Below are positions 1-8,371 of a stretch of DNA of 41,988 bases, in pieces. The notes below the pieces were generated by a model that made no database searches, had not been told where the DNA came from, and saw nothing but the letters and a program-made list of their open reading frames with translations. Each line of letters starts with the position of its first letter. Position 1 is the first letter of the stretch. Source of the DNA: Peptoniphilus_A sp022767005 (GTDB lineage Bacteria; Bacillota; Clostridia; Tissierellales; Peptoniphilaceae); assembly GCF_050315115.1 (NCBI RefSeq), contig NZ_JBNPOJ010000015.1:1-41988 (forward strand), read 5' to 3'. The position numbers were made by a program, and so were the translations under genes.

Positions 1-1
1 A

Positions 2-337
2 GCGACTCTGTCTGGAGGTGAGAAACAAAGAATATCAATAGCGAGAGCAATTTTAAAGGATTCCCCGATAATACTACTTGATGAAGCAACATCTTCACTT
101 GATCCTGAAAATGAACTTATTATACAAGAGGCAATATCAAATTTAATTAAAAATAAAACAGTTGTGGTTGTAGCTCATAAATTAAGAAACGTAATGGGAG
201 CTGATAAAATTGTTGTTTTAAACAAAGGAAAGGTAGAGGAAGTTGGGAAGCATGAAGAACTTATTAAAAATGAAGGACTATATAAAGACCTATGGAATTA
301 TCAAGAAAAGTCAAGAGAATGGAAGATTGTAGAGTAA
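2..337 (+). CDS. ABC half-transporter, C-terminal end (second ABC subunit of cassette 0), partial
   Basis: This is the last 111 codons of an ABC transporter ATPase domain; the gene begins before the window. Visible are the signature LSGGEKQR at once, the Walker B segment IILLDEATSSLDPENE about 20 residues later, and the switch histidine in VVVAHKLRNV. The tail ending REWKIVE resembles the ETENWKL tail of the ABC protein ending at 12532, so I infer it is the second ABC gene of a third, mostly lost copy of the transporter cassettes that follow. It is followed by a strong ribosome binding site with no open gene behind it and by a terminator. The substrate cannot be told from this piece. Confidence 0.85.
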   Translation, partial: ATLSGGEKQRISIARAILKDSPIILLDEATSSLDPENELIIQEAISNLIKNKTVVVVAHKLRNVMGADKIVVLNKGKVEEVGKHEELIKNEGLYKDLWNYQEKSREWKIVE

Positions 338-390
338 GAATTATTTTAAAGGAGGAAAATAAAATAAAAGATTAAAAAGTGTGGAAGTTA
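338..390 (+). pseudogene. Orphan ribosome binding site and ruined start of an ECF S-component gene
   Basis: A strong AAAGGAGG (348-355) lies just after the ABC stop, exactly where cassettes 1 and 2 have the ribosome binding site of their S-component gene, but no ATG or open frame follows. The next 35 bases align, with small gaps, to the start of the S gene at 12546 (shared ATAAAAT, ATTAAAA and GTGTGG-like blocks). I infer a deletion that removed all but the first few codons of an S gene. The match is short and AT-rich, so chance similarity is possible. Confidence 0.35.
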
Positions 391-436
391 AGAGCTTTTA
401 GGATATTATAATAAATCTTGAAAGCTCTTTTGTTTT
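391..436 (+). terminator. Rho-independent terminator after cassette 0
   Basis: The inverted repeat AGAGCTTT / AAAGCTCT (391-398 and 421-428) has a 22-base loop and is followed by TTTGTTTT. It ends transcription of the truncated upstream cassette and separates it from the promoter of the next one. Confidence 0.65.
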
Positions 437-667
437 GAGATTACCCTAATAATTCTAAAGAGTTTTTATTAACTTTATAAGTATAAGATTAGTCTATTAA
501 AATCAGACAGGCTAGCAAGTTTTCATGACAATCTTAAGTGTTGGAATCTTTAAAAACTTTCTTAATGCCTTTTCAAATAAGCATCTAATTTTTATTGATC
601 GTGTTCATTATAAAATTTAAAAATAATGAATTGAATATTCAAACAATAATTGAATAGAAGAAGATTT
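437..667. other. Intergenic stretch with no recognisable gene
   Basis: About 230 AT-rich bases between the terminator and the cassette 1 promoter. All frames are interrupted by stops and I recognise no protein remnant. It may be debris from the loss of cassette 0. Confidence 0.5.
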
Positions 668-696
668 TTGAATAGAAAAGATTAAAAAGATATGCT
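668..696 (+). promoter_or_regulatory. Sigma-A-type promoter of cassette 1
   Basis: TTGAAT (668-673), a 17-base spacer and TATGCT (691-696). A second possible -10, TATAAA at 701-706, directly touches the Fur-like palindrome. Either way the palindrome at 707-721 would sit on or just past the transcription start. Confidence 0.5.
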
Positions 697-706
697 ACCA
701 TATAAA

Positions 707-721
707 TGATAAAAAATATCA
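707..721. promoter_or_regulatory. Fur-box-like operator in front of cassette 1
   Basis: TGATAAAAAATATCA is a palindrome with arms TGATA/TATCA. It matches the known Fur 7-1-7 consensus TGATAATNATTATCA at 12 of 14 defined positions. It lies inside a 25-base block (699-723) that recurs with one mismatch at 29332-29356 before the methyltransferase gene. The position over the promoter fits repression. Iron control is inferred from the consensus; a related Fur-family or other regulator could use it. Confidence 0.55.
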
Positions 722-776
722 ATAACAATTAGCAATAAACGCAATATTTATCTATTTATTTTAAGGAGGTTTAAAT

Positions 777-2525
777 TTGAAATTATACAAGAAATTATTT
801 TCTTATATGCCAGAGAGAAAAATGCATGGATTTTTATCTGTAATTTTAACTATGGCAGGGATTATAATGCAATTTACAGCTTATTATTTAATATGGCTGC
901 TACTTAAAGATGTTTTTTTAGGAGAAAGTCTTGAGGAAGCTTTAAAAATTGCTACGATTATTTTACTTTTGTTTGTTTCTCATGGACTTTTATATCTTGC
1001 AGGAACGTGGATGAGTCATCTTGCGGGATTTAGACTGGAAACAAGATTAAGAGAAAAGGGTATAAGACATCTTTTAGAGGCTTCAAATACTTTTTTTGAT
1101 GTACATAACTCGGGAAAAGTCAGAAAAATAATAGACAATAATGTGGAACAGACTCACATGATTGTCGCCCATCTGATTCCAGATCAAACGGCTGCTATTT
1201 TAACACCATTATTGATGCTGGCTTTGGTATTTACACTTGATATATATCTTGGAATATTTTTTGTGATTATTGTTTTTATATCTCTAATTATAATGAAAAA
1301 GATGATGGGAGAAACCCAATTTATGGATGCTTACATGAAGAAACTTGATGAGTTAAACGCAGGAGCAGTTGAATATGTGCGCAGTATGCCCGTAGTGAAG
1401 ATTTTCAATGCACCAGTCATCGGATTTAAAAAACTATATGATTCAATAATTGAGTACAAAGAAATGGTATACAAATATTCCATGTCTTGCAGAATTCCCT
1501 ATGTGGCTTTTCAGTGGATTTTAAATATTTTTATAGTAAGCCCTGTTTTCATAGCTTTATTTATGGTTTCACGAGGGGATAGTCCGGCGTTGTGGAGTGC
1601 CAAGGTTTTATTTTTCACTCTTTTTATGGGACTGTTTTTTTCAAATACTATGAAGATAATGTATGTATCCATGTACCAATTTCAGGCAAATATGGCAGTT
1701 GATAATCTTGAGAATTTATTTAAAGAGATGGAGCAAAAGAAGATAAACTTCGGACAAGATAGGGAAATGAAAACTACGGATATAGAATTTAGGAATGTAG
1801 ATTTTTCTTATGACGGAGAAAATAAAATACTCGAAAACTTTTCTCTTAAATTATCGGAAAACAAGGTCTATGCTTTGGTAGGCTCATCGGGAAGCGGTAA
1901 ATCGACGATTGCTAAACTAATCTCCGGACTTTATCCGGTGGACTCCGGTGAAATTAGGATAGGAGATAAAAATATTTCTTCTTACGAGAAAGAGTATCTC
2001 ATGAACAAAATAGGAATCGTTTTTCAAAACCCAAAACTCTTTAATGGCGTTACAATCTTTGACAATGTAAAACTTGCAAGAGAAAATGCATCGGACGAAG
2101 AAGTTTATGATGCTCTTAAAAAGGCAAGATGCAATGAATTTATTGATAAATTTAAAGATGGCTACAAAGCTGTTATAGGAGCGGAAGGGATAAATCTATC
2201 AGGTGGTGAAATTCAAAGAGTTTCAATTGCTAGAATCTTTTTAAAAAATCCAAAAATTATCATATTGGACGAGGCCTCAGCTGCAGCAGACCCTGAAAAT
2301 GAATACGAACTTTTACTTGTTTTTTCAGAGCTAATAAAAAATAGAACAACTATTATGATAGCCCACCGACTTTCATCTGTGCGTGGAGTAGATGAAATAC
2401 TTGTTGTAGAAAAGGGAAAAGTCATTGAAAGAGGAAATCACAAGGAACTCATGGAAAGGGAAACTCGATACAGAGCTTTTGTCGATTTATACGAATCTGC
2501 AAATGAATGGGAGGTTAGTGTATGA
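777..2525 (+). CDS. ABC half-transporter with fused membrane and ATPase domains (cassette 1, subunit A)
   Basis: A 582-residue protein with an N-terminal six-helix ABC type-1 membrane domain (about residues 1-320) and a C-terminal ATPase: Walker A GSSGSGKST near 369, Q-loop FQNPKLF, signature LSGGE near 474, Walker B IIILDEAS with catalytic Glu near 499, and switch His in IAHRL. It starts with TTG 7 bases after AAGGAGGT; no ATG fits as well. The next gene overlaps its stop (ATGA), so the pair is translationally coupled and probably forms a heterodimer. Such pairs next to ECF modules resemble the YbtP/YbtQ and IrtAB siderophore importers, which have an exporter fold; import of an iron chelate is therefore plausible. 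Export of a drug or peptide cannot be excluded from sequence alone. Confidence 0.9.
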   Translation: MKLYKKLFSYMPERKMHGFLSVILTMAGIIMQFTAYYLIWLLLKDVFLGESLEEALKIATIILLLFVSHGLLYLAGTWMSHLAGFRLETRLREKGIRHLLEASNTFFDVHNSGKVRKIIDNNVEQTHMIVAHLIPDQTAAILTPLLMLALVFTLDIYLGIFFVIIVFISLIIMKKMMGETQFMDAYMKKLDELNAGAVEYVRSMPVVKIFNAPVIGFKKLYDSIIEYKEMVYKYSMSCRIPYVAFQWILNIFIVSPVFIALFMVSRGDSPALWSAKVLFFTLFMGLFFSNTMKIMYVSMYQFQANMAVDNLENLFKEMEQKKINFGQDREMKTTDIEFRNVDFSYDGENKILENFSLKLSENKVYALVGSSGSGKSTIAKLISGLYPVDSGEIRIGDKNISSYEKEYLMNKIGIVFQNPKLFNGVTIFDNVKLARENASDEEVYDALKKARCNEFIDKFKDGYKAVIGAEGINLSGGEIQRVSIARIFLKNPKIIILDEASAAADPENEYELLLVFSELIKNRTTIMIAHRLSSVRGVDEILVVEKGKVIERGNHKELMERETRYRAFVDLYESANEWEVSV

Positions 2526-4243
2526 AAAATTATATAAAAAATAGATTTGCATTGACTGAAATAGGTGCTAAAGGAACAATTGTTGCGATAAAATACTCTG
2601 CCTTGAAGAGCCTATCCTATATGATGCCCATTATGTTTTTAATGTATGTCATTCAGGGACTTCTCGGATTAGGAAATTTTGACTTTAAAATATCAATTAT
2701 TGTTTTTGTCGCAATCGGACTTTTTATGATTTATGTAATTAACAAGGATTATATAACGACATATAACGAAACTTATAAAGAATCGGCAAATCTTAGGATA
2801 GAAATATCCGAGAGAATAAAGGATCTTCCACTATCTTTTTATTCAAGGCATAGTCTAACAGACCTGTCGCAAACTATAATGAAGGATGTGGAAACTGTTG
2901 AACATGCCATGAGTCATGCCATTCCGGGATTTTACGGTTTTATGATAAACTTCGCCATTATAGGAATTTTGCTTCTAGTGGGAAATATAAAACTTGGACT
3001 TGCGGTGATGTTTCCAATTTTGGTGTCCATGCTTTTAAGTTTTCTTTCAAAAAAAAGGCAGACGAGGGCAACTGAAATATATTATAAAGAGCAAAGAAAA
3101 TCGTCTAAAATGTTTCAGGAATTAATAGATTTATCCACAGAAATAAAATCCTATAATTTATCTGAAAAGAAGAAAAAAGATGCACTGGAATTTGTAAGAG
3201 AACTTGAGAAATATCATATTTCTTCAGAAATCGGACAAGTTGTGCCAATAACTTTAACCGGAATTGTAGGGAATTTTGCTCTCGGATTTGTGGTATATTT
3301 TGGACTTACTGAATTAATCTCAGGTAATATTAACATACTTTATTTTGCAGGATATTTATTTGCGGCAGCAAGACTTATTGACGGTATCGCAGCATTTAAT
3401 CAATATTATGCGGAAATGATGTATATCGACTCTCCTGTTGAAAAAATAAGGAAACTTAAAGAGGCTCCAACTCAATTAGGAAGTGCTAGTGAGTTAAATC
3501 AATTCGATATTTCAGGAGAAAATGTGAAATTTTCTTATCTTGACGGGAAAAAAGTAATAGATGATATTTCTTTTAAAGCACTTCAAGGAAAGACAACAGC
3601 TCTTGTAGGGCCTTCTGGGTGTGGAAAGACCACTCTTTTAAGATTGGTGTCCAGACTTTATGATTATGACAGCGGAAAAATAATTATTGATGGCAAAGAA
3701 ATACAAAAAATAAGGACAGAAGATTTATTTAAGCATATATCAATAGTATTTCAAGAGGTATTATTATTTAACGGCTCGGTAATGGACAATATTAGAATAG
3801 GCAATTTGTCCGCATCTGATGAAGAGGTAATAGAAGCGGCAAGACTTGCCAATTGTGATGAATTTGTAGAAAAACTGCCTCAAGGGTATGACACATTTAT
3901 AGGAGAAAATGGTTCAAATCTATCAGGAGGCGAAAGACAAAGGATTTCTATTGCAAGAGCATTTCTAAAAGATGCAGAGATTATTTTACTTGATGAAATT
4001 GCGGCAAGTCTTGATGTAGAAAATGAAAAATATATTCAGCAGTCATTAAATAAACTTACAAAAAATAAAACCGTCATGATAATTTCTCACAGAATGAAAT
4101 CAATAGAAAAGGTAAATCAAATCATTGTGATGAATAATGGGAAAATTGAAGAGTCAGGTGTGCATGAAGAACTACTGAAATCAAGCAGGACATATAAAAA
4201 GATGATAGACTCTTCAAGAAAATCGGAAGAATTTGTATTTTAA
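2522..4243 (+). CDS. ABC half-transporter with fused membrane and ATPase domains (cassette 1, subunit B)
   Basis: A 573-residue partner of the preceding gene, with which it overlaps by 4 bases. The membrane domain occupies about residues 1-310. The ATPase domain shows Walker A GPSGCGKTT, Q-loop FQEVLLF, signature LSGGERQR and Walker B IILLDEIAASLD, where Ile-Ala replaces the usual Ala-Thr/Ser after the catalytic Glu; the Glu itself is kept. The switch His is in ISHRM. Both ATP sites of the presumed heterodimer therefore look intact. It is followed after 9 bases, with an AAGGAGG, by the S-component gene, so all genes from 777 to 7845 appear to be one transcript. Confidence 0.9.
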   Translation: MKNYIKNRFALTEIGAKGTIVAIKYSALKSLSYMMPIMFLMYVIQGLLGLGNFDFKISIIVFVAIGLFMIYVINKDYITTYNETYKESANLRIEISERIKDLPLSFYSRHSLTDLSQTIMKDVETVEHAMSHAIPGFYGFMINFAIIGILLLVGNIKLGLAVMFPILVSMLLSFLSKKRQTRATEIYYKEQRKSSKMFQELIDLSTEIKSYNLSEKKKKDALEFVRELEKYHISSEIGQVVPITLTGIVGNFALGFVVYFGLTELISGNINILYFAGYLFAAARLIDGIAAFNQYYAEMMYIDSPVEKIRKLKEAPTQLGSASELNQFDISGENVKFSYLDGKKVIDDISFKALQGKTTALVGPSGCGKTTLLRLVSRLYDYDSGKIIIDGKEIQKIRTEDLFKHISIVFQEVLLFNGSVMDNIRIGNLSASDEEVIEAARLANCDEFVEKLPQGYDTFIGENGSNLSGGERQRISIARAFLKDAEIILLDEIAASLDVENEKYIQQSLNKLTKNKTVMIISHRMKSIEKVNQIIVMNNGKIEESGVHEELLKSSRTYKKMIDSSRKSEEFVF

Positions 4244-4252
4244 GGAGGAAAA

Positions 4253-4834
4253 ATGAAAAAATTTACAGTCCGTGATTTAGTAAATGCAGGAGTATTTTCA
4301 TTGCTAATAATGGCAGCCACATGGATCGGAGGTATGATTGGTTTTATTCCCGTTGCCATGCCAATTGTACCATTTTGTTGCGGCATAATATCAGGTCCTG
4401 TATTTATGCTTTACTCAACGAAGATAAATAAATTTGGGATGATTTTGATTATGGGAATAATTTTTGGGCTGGTGTTTTCAATGTCAGGTCATGGAGCCAT
4501 TGTATTTCCACTTATTATAGTATTTTCACTTATCTCCGAATATATTATGAAAAAGGGAGACTATAAATCTATAAAACACGCAAGACTTTCTTATCTAGTA
4601 TTTATGTTATTTGCGGCGGCAAATCTTATTCCGCTATATTTTGCAAGAGATGCCTATATACAGTCTTTAATTGCACAGGGTTATGGAAAAGAATACGTAA
4701 ATAAATTAATGAGCGTCATGCCGATGTGGTCCTTTTTACCGATTGTTATTCTTGGAATGATAGGAGGCTACTTGGGTTGCACTATCGGGATTAAAATTTT
4801 GAATAAGCATTTTAAAAAAGCGGGAATGGCTTAA
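4253..4834 (+). CDS. ECF transporter S component, MptD-like family (cassette 1)
   Basis: A 193-residue, very hydrophobic protein with about five or six membrane helices and the GxPVFMLYSTKINKFGM type loop typical of the MptD/Trep_Strep group of ECF substrate-binding S components. The S component is the membrane protein that captures the substrate and docks on the EcfT-EcfA energising module. The start ATG follows AAGGAGG by 5 bases. The stop overlaps the EcfT start (TAATG), meaning tight coupling. The substrate of this family is not firmly known; the neighbouring YbtPQ-like pair and the Fur-like operator suggest an iron chelate. Its cassette 2 counterpart (12546) is similar in length and position but clearly diverged. 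Confidence 0.8.
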   Translation: MKKFTVRDLVNAGVFSLLIMAATWIGGMIGFIPVAMPIVPFCCGIISGPVFMLYSTKINKFGMILIMGIIFGLVFSMSGHGAIVFPLIIVFSLISEYIMKKGDYKSIKHARLSYLVFMLFAAANLIPLYFARDAYIQSLIAQGYGKEYVNKLMSVMPMWSFLPIVILGMIGGYLGCTIGIKILNKHFKKAGMA

Positions 4835-5529
4835 TGAAACTGGATTTCAGGACAAAGTTCATATTAACCATAGTACTTGGAATTGTTGTGGTAGAAGGTT
4901 CCGTAAGTCAAAAATATCCTTTCCTTGGTATTTTATTAGTTGTATTTCCTTATATCTTAGCACTTTTTGACAGAGAAAAGTCCCTATTTTTCAAGGGACT
5001 TTTCTATACAGTAATTGCTTTATTGGGGCAAAAGTTTTTGCCACATTTTCAGGGGAATTTTCTTGCTATGGTACTTACTCTCTATTGTGGAATAATACTT
5101 AGAATTATTCCGGGCGTGATGATGGGGTATTATGGAGTGACAACCACAAAGATGAGCGACCTTGTATATTCTCTAACAAGGATGAAATTTCCCGATTTTA
5201 TTATAATTCCGATTTCTGTTATGTTTCGATTTTTCTACTCCATTAAAGAAGACTATAAGGTGATTAACGAGGCGATGTATATGCACGGGCTTACATTAAA
5301 AAATTTTTTTAAAAATCCGGCAAGAATTATAGAATACAAATTTGTTCCACTTCTTATGATAACTTCTCAAACAGCCGATAATGTATCAATATCTGCCATG
5401 ACAAGAGGTATGAGAGTAGGGGAAGAAAGAAGTAGTATTTCAAATGCAAGCCTAAAGTTTTATGATTATATACTAATTTTATTTTCTTTGTTTTTGACGA
5501 TTTTGTTTATTAAGGTGAAGCTATGTTAG
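4834..5529 (+). CDS. ECF transporter transmembrane subunit EcfT (cassette 1)
   Basis: A 231-residue membrane protein of the CbiQ/EcfT family that links the S component to the ATPases. Hydrophobic helices occupy the N-terminal third and the extreme C-terminus. The cytoplasmic coupling region carries the family motifs: an EAMYMHGL segment followed by SAMTRGMRVGEERSS near residue 190, the Arg-Gly motif that docks into the ATPase groove. The start overlaps the stop of the S gene by one base, and the end overlaps the start of ecfA by 7 bases. This is a dedicated (group I style) module because S, T and A are co-transcribed. Confidence 0.85.
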   Translation: MKLDFRTKFILTIVLGIVVVEGSVSQKYPFLGILLVVFPYILALFDREKSLFFKGLFYTVIALLGQKFLPHFQGNFLAMVLTLYCGIILRIIPGVMMGYYGVTTTKMSDLVYSLTRMKFPDFIIIPISVMFRFFYSIKEDYKVINEAMYMHGLTLKNFFKNPARIIEYKFVPLLMITSQTADNVSISAMTRGMRVGEERSSISNASLKFYDYILILFSLFLTILFIKVKLC

Positions 5530-6923
5530 AATTTAAAAATTTGACTCTGGAATATGAAAATGATGAGGGTAAAAATTTAAAAATCCTAGACGATATCAAT
5601 TTAAAATTTGAAAAAGGTAGCATAAATGTAATAACGGGAGAATCAGGTTGCGGTAAATCTTCTCTTATAAAATTAATAAACGGCATAATCCCAGAGATAA
5701 CAAGTGCAAAAATATGTGGGGAAATAAAATTAAATGGCGAGAATTTACTGGAAAGTGATATTACAAAAAGAAGCGAGAAAATATCGACAGTATTTCAAAA
5801 TCCAAAAAATCAATTTTATGCAATAAATTCCCTTGATGAAATAGCCTTTGCCTTGGAAAATAGAAAAATGGAAAAAGAGGAAATTTTTAATAGGATAGAA
5901 TACTATACCAAACTGCTTTCGACAGAAAAACTTCTGAATAAAGATTTACTTAAATTATCAGGGGGAGAAAAACAATTAGTTGCCATAACTTCTGTTTCTG
6001 TCATGGATAACGAGATTTACCTATTTGACGAACCTTCCGCATCACTGGATAGGGAGTCTATAAACAGGCTTTCTGAAGATATAAAGATTTTAAAAAAACA
6101 GGGCAAAATTATAATAATTGCAGAGCATAGGCTTTATTATTTAAGGGATATTTTGGATAAAATTTTTGTAATTGAGAACAACAAAATTTTTTCATATGAC
6201 AAAAATAATGTAGATGATGTTTTGATAAAAAAGCATCATCTCAGGATTTTACAAAATATAGAAGAAAGGGATTTTAAAAATGATAATTATACTGAAAAAA
6301 ACCTATTTGACAAATCATATAACGAGGAAGATGAATTAATTTGCAAAGATTTTTATTGTAAATATAGCGGAGGAAAAGAAATATTTGATTTTTCAATATC
6401 TTTTAGCAAGGGAAGTCATTTTATAATTGGAGAAAATGGAATCGGAAAATCTTCTTTTATTAGAAATATTTGCGGACTGAATAAGGGGCAAAAAGGAGAA
6501 GTATACTATTGTAAAGAAAAAATAAAAAATCACGGCGACAATATATCCCTTGTGATGCAAGATGTAAATTATCAACTTTTTACAGAATCGGTATATAGCG
6601 AGATTTCCATTGTATCAAATGATGAAAAATTAAAAGAGGAAACTTTAAGAGAATTTGGACTTTGGGACAAAAAAGACTTTCACCCTCAGAGTTTATCGGG
6701 AGGAGAAAAACAAAGGCTTGCTCTTGCACTTGCAAAGGCAAGTCCAAAGGGTATTGTAATATTAGACGAGCCTACATCGGGGCTTTGTTTTAAAAATATG
6801 AGAAATTTGATAAAAGTAATAAAAGAAATGAAAGAAGATGGAAAAATCATTATTATAATAACTCATGACTATGAGTTTATAAAAATGGTGCAAGAAAATG
6901 TGGTGAAATTTGTAAGTGGATAA
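5523..6923 (+). CDS. ECF transporter ATPase with two ATP-binding domains (cassette 1)
   Basis: A 466-residue fusion of two ECF ATPases. Domain 1: Walker A GESGCGKSS (about 40-48), LSGGEKQ and Walker B IYLFDEPSASLD. Domain 2: Walker A GENGIGKSS (about 305), LSGGEKQR and Walker B IVILDEPTSGL. Between them is a linker of about 40 charged residues. It hydrolyses ATP to drive S-component uptake through EcfT. The ATG overlaps the end of ecfT. Other ECF modules often use two separate ATPase genes, so the fusion keeps a 1:1 pairing. The AraC gene overlaps its last codons. Confidence 0.9.
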   Translation: MLEFKNLTLEYENDEGKNLKILDDINLKFEKGSINVITGESGCGKSSLIKLINGIIPEITSAKICGEIKLNGENLLESDITKRSEKISTVFQNPKNQFYAINSLDEIAFALENRKMEKEEIFNRIEYYTKLLSTEKLLNKDLLKLSGGEKQLVAITSVSVMDNEIYLFDEPSASLDRESINRLSEDIKILKKQGKIIIIAEHRLYYLRDILDKIFVIENNKIFSYDKNNVDDVLIKKHHLRILQNIEERDFKNDNYTEKNLFDKSYNEEDELICKDFYCKYSGGKEIFDFSISFSKGSHFIIGENGIGKSSFIRNICGLNKGQKGEVYYCKEKIKNHGDNISLVMQDVNYQLFTESVYSEISIVSNDEKLKEETLREFGLWDKKDFHPQSLSGGEKQRLALALAKASPKGIVILDEPTSGLCFKNMRNLIKVIKEMKEDGKIIIIITHDYEFIKMVQENVVKFVSG

Positions 6924-7845
6924 AAAAGGATATGAAAGTTGGGGGTTTAAAGTATCGCCAACAGAGGATAAAAATATTTTTGATTATGAGGGAATTGAAT
7001 ATCCAGAAAATAAAATGAGATCCTATGCCATATTTCCAGGCATTACTGTATTATTTATAGATTTTAAGCATAGATATATGGCTGAAAATTCGGAAAGCGA
7101 GGGCACATATGGATATAGAATTGGATATTCATATGAAGGCAATTATTATACTCATATAAATAACACAAGAGTTTTGATAACAAGGGAAATATTTGTGGGA
7201 AAATCCCTTCCCAAATCATTGGAGTCCTATTGTACAAGTAATAAGACTATTGCCTTTAATATAGCAATATCGCCAAAACATATAGATCACAAAGACAAGA
7301 GTTATAAAATAATCTCAAAATTTTTAAAAAATGTAGAAAATATTAAAGACTTTGGTTATACTTTCAATAGCAGGGAACTAATATTTCTTGCCAATCAATT
7401 AATAGAAGCCTTAAAAAATAGAGATGTGATTTTAATAACTCTAAAAATATTGGAACTTATGTATAGGATAGCAAATGAAAAAGTTACAGAAAACAGGACA
7501 AAATATTACAAAGAGGATGCGATGAAAGAAGAGATTTATCAGATAGAAAGCTACCTTAAAACTCATATGAAAGAAGACATCGATCTAAATAAAATTTGCA
7601 AAGAATTTAAAATTTCAAAATCATACCTAAACAATAGGTTTATGCGTATATTTCAGTATACTCCCATGAGATATTTAAATAATATGAGATTAATTAAAGC
7701 AGAGGAAATTTTAATATCAACAAATAAAAATATAATTGATGTGTGTGAAGAAGTGGGATTTAAAAACCCTTCTAATTTCGCAAGGTCCTTTAAAAAATTC
7801 ACAGGTCTAAGCCCAAGTAAATATAGAAGACATAATAAAATTTGA
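6916..7845 (+). CDS. AraC-family transcriptional regulator (cassette 1)
   Basis: A 309-residue protein starting with GTG inside the end of ecfA (8-base overlap). The C-terminal 105 residues are a double helix-turn-helix AraC DNA-binding domain: DLNKICKEFKISKSYLNNRF for the first and DVCEEVGFKNPSNFARSFKK for the second, then the usual GLSPSKYR ending. The first about 200 residues are an unrecognised ligand-sensing part. AraC activators such as YbtA respond to the imported siderophore and activate the transporter genes, which would suit a regulator at the end of this operon. The GTG lacks a good ribosome binding site, so translation probably depends on coupling to ecfA. Confidence 0.85.
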   Translation: MDKKGYESWGFKVSPTEDKNIFDYEGIEYPENKMRSYAIFPGITVLFIDFKHRYMAENSESEGTYGYRIGYSYEGNYYTHINNTRVLITREIFVGKSLPKSLESYCTSNKTIAFNIAISPKHIDHKDKSYKIISKFLKNVENIKDFGYTFNSRELIFLANQLIEALKNRDVILITLKILELMYRIANEKVTENRTKYYKEDAMKEEIYQIESYLKTHMKEDIDLNKICKEFKISKSYLNNRFMRIFQYTPMRYLNNMRLIKAEEILISTNKNIIDVCEEVGFKNPSNFARSFKKFTGLSPSKYRRHNKI

Positions 7846-7850
7846 AATAT

Positions 7851-7962
7851 AAAATAAGACTTGGTGAAATTAAAGAAGGATTAAAAATTAGAGGCTTTAA
7901 AGTTAGCATATTTCATCCTATAAAAGCATTTGAATTGTATTTTGTACCACTCCTATACAAAT
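7851..7962 (+). repeat. 112-bp copy of an ecfT segment (direct repeat of 13552-13663)
   Basis: These bases match 13552-13663 inside the intact EcfT gene of cassette 2 with only 3 mismatches, and similarity ends abruptly at both sides. The encoded piece corresponds to the KIRLGEIKEGLKIRG coupling segment through LYFVPLLYK. It has no start and is a non-functional fragment. The near-identity, against the strong divergence of the surrounding paralogs, means a recent duplication or a conversion event. Confidence 0.85.
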
Positions 7963-8274
7963 CCCAACAATTAAAGGTGAGTGGAGTCATATTAATATGG
8001 CAATGAAGACTAGAGGAATCAATTTTAATTTAAAGAATTTATTGAAAAACCTCTTCTAATTATGGAATATTTTTTTATACCTCTTTTTGCAAGTGTTTTA
8101 GAAATAGGAGACGAATTGTCTCAATCAGCTATCGTGAGAGGTCTTGATGCTCCTGTTGAAAAAACAAGTAGACATCTTATTAAGTTTAGAAAAAATGATA
8201 TTAGTGTTTTAATTCTTATGGTTTTAAATTTATTAATAGTAATATTTATGAAAGAATCAGGGTGGGATTTATGA
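7961..8274 (+). pseudogene. EcfT remnant, C-terminal half, frameshifted
   Basis: Read in frame from 7961 the sequence gives IPTIKGEWSHINMAMKTRGINF, the conserved EcfT motif and Arg-Gly coupling helix. One base is missing near 8050 in the AAAAAC run, after which the frame continues as PLLIMEYFFIPLFASVLEIGDELSQ to the stop at 8274, including the second motif SAIVRGLDAPVEK. The open part from the ATG at 8062 (70 residues) is only the tail of this gene. The N-terminal half is absent, having been replaced by the unrelated repeat fragment at 7851-7962. This EcfT paralog is distinct from both intact ones, so it belongs to a third cassette. Confidence 0.8.
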
Positions 8275-8291
8275 TTGAAAGGGATAAATGA
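8271..8291 (+). pseudogene. Six-codon stub of a truncated ecfA start
   Basis: An ATG overlapping the stop of the EcfT remnant (ATGA) is placed exactly as an ecfA start would be, but reads only MIERDK before a stop. The ATPase gene that should follow is gone. The call rests on position and coupling only. Confidence 0.35.
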
Positions 8292-8300
8292 TAATTAGTA

Positions 8301-8329
8301 TTGATTTTTTTGTAGATAAAAAGTATAAT
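8301..8329 (+). promoter_or_regulatory. Sigma-A promoter of the TetR regulator
   Basis: TTGATT (8301-8306), exactly 17 bases, then a perfect TATAAT (8324-8329). The start point would fall near 8336, the first base of the palindromic operator. Confidence 0.75.
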
Positions 8330-8335
8330 CAAGCT

Positions 8336-8352
8336 ATATAACAAAGTTATCT
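8336..8352. promoter_or_regulatory. TetR operator 1 (autoregulation)
   Basis: ATATAACAAAGTTATCT: the right half AGTTATCT is identical to that of the perfect palindrome at 9031-9047, and the left half matches at 6 of 8 positions. It sits at the predicted transcription start of the TetR gene, as expected for a self-repressing regulator. Confidence 0.65.
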
Positions 8353-8371
8353 GAATAAATTATGCTAATGG

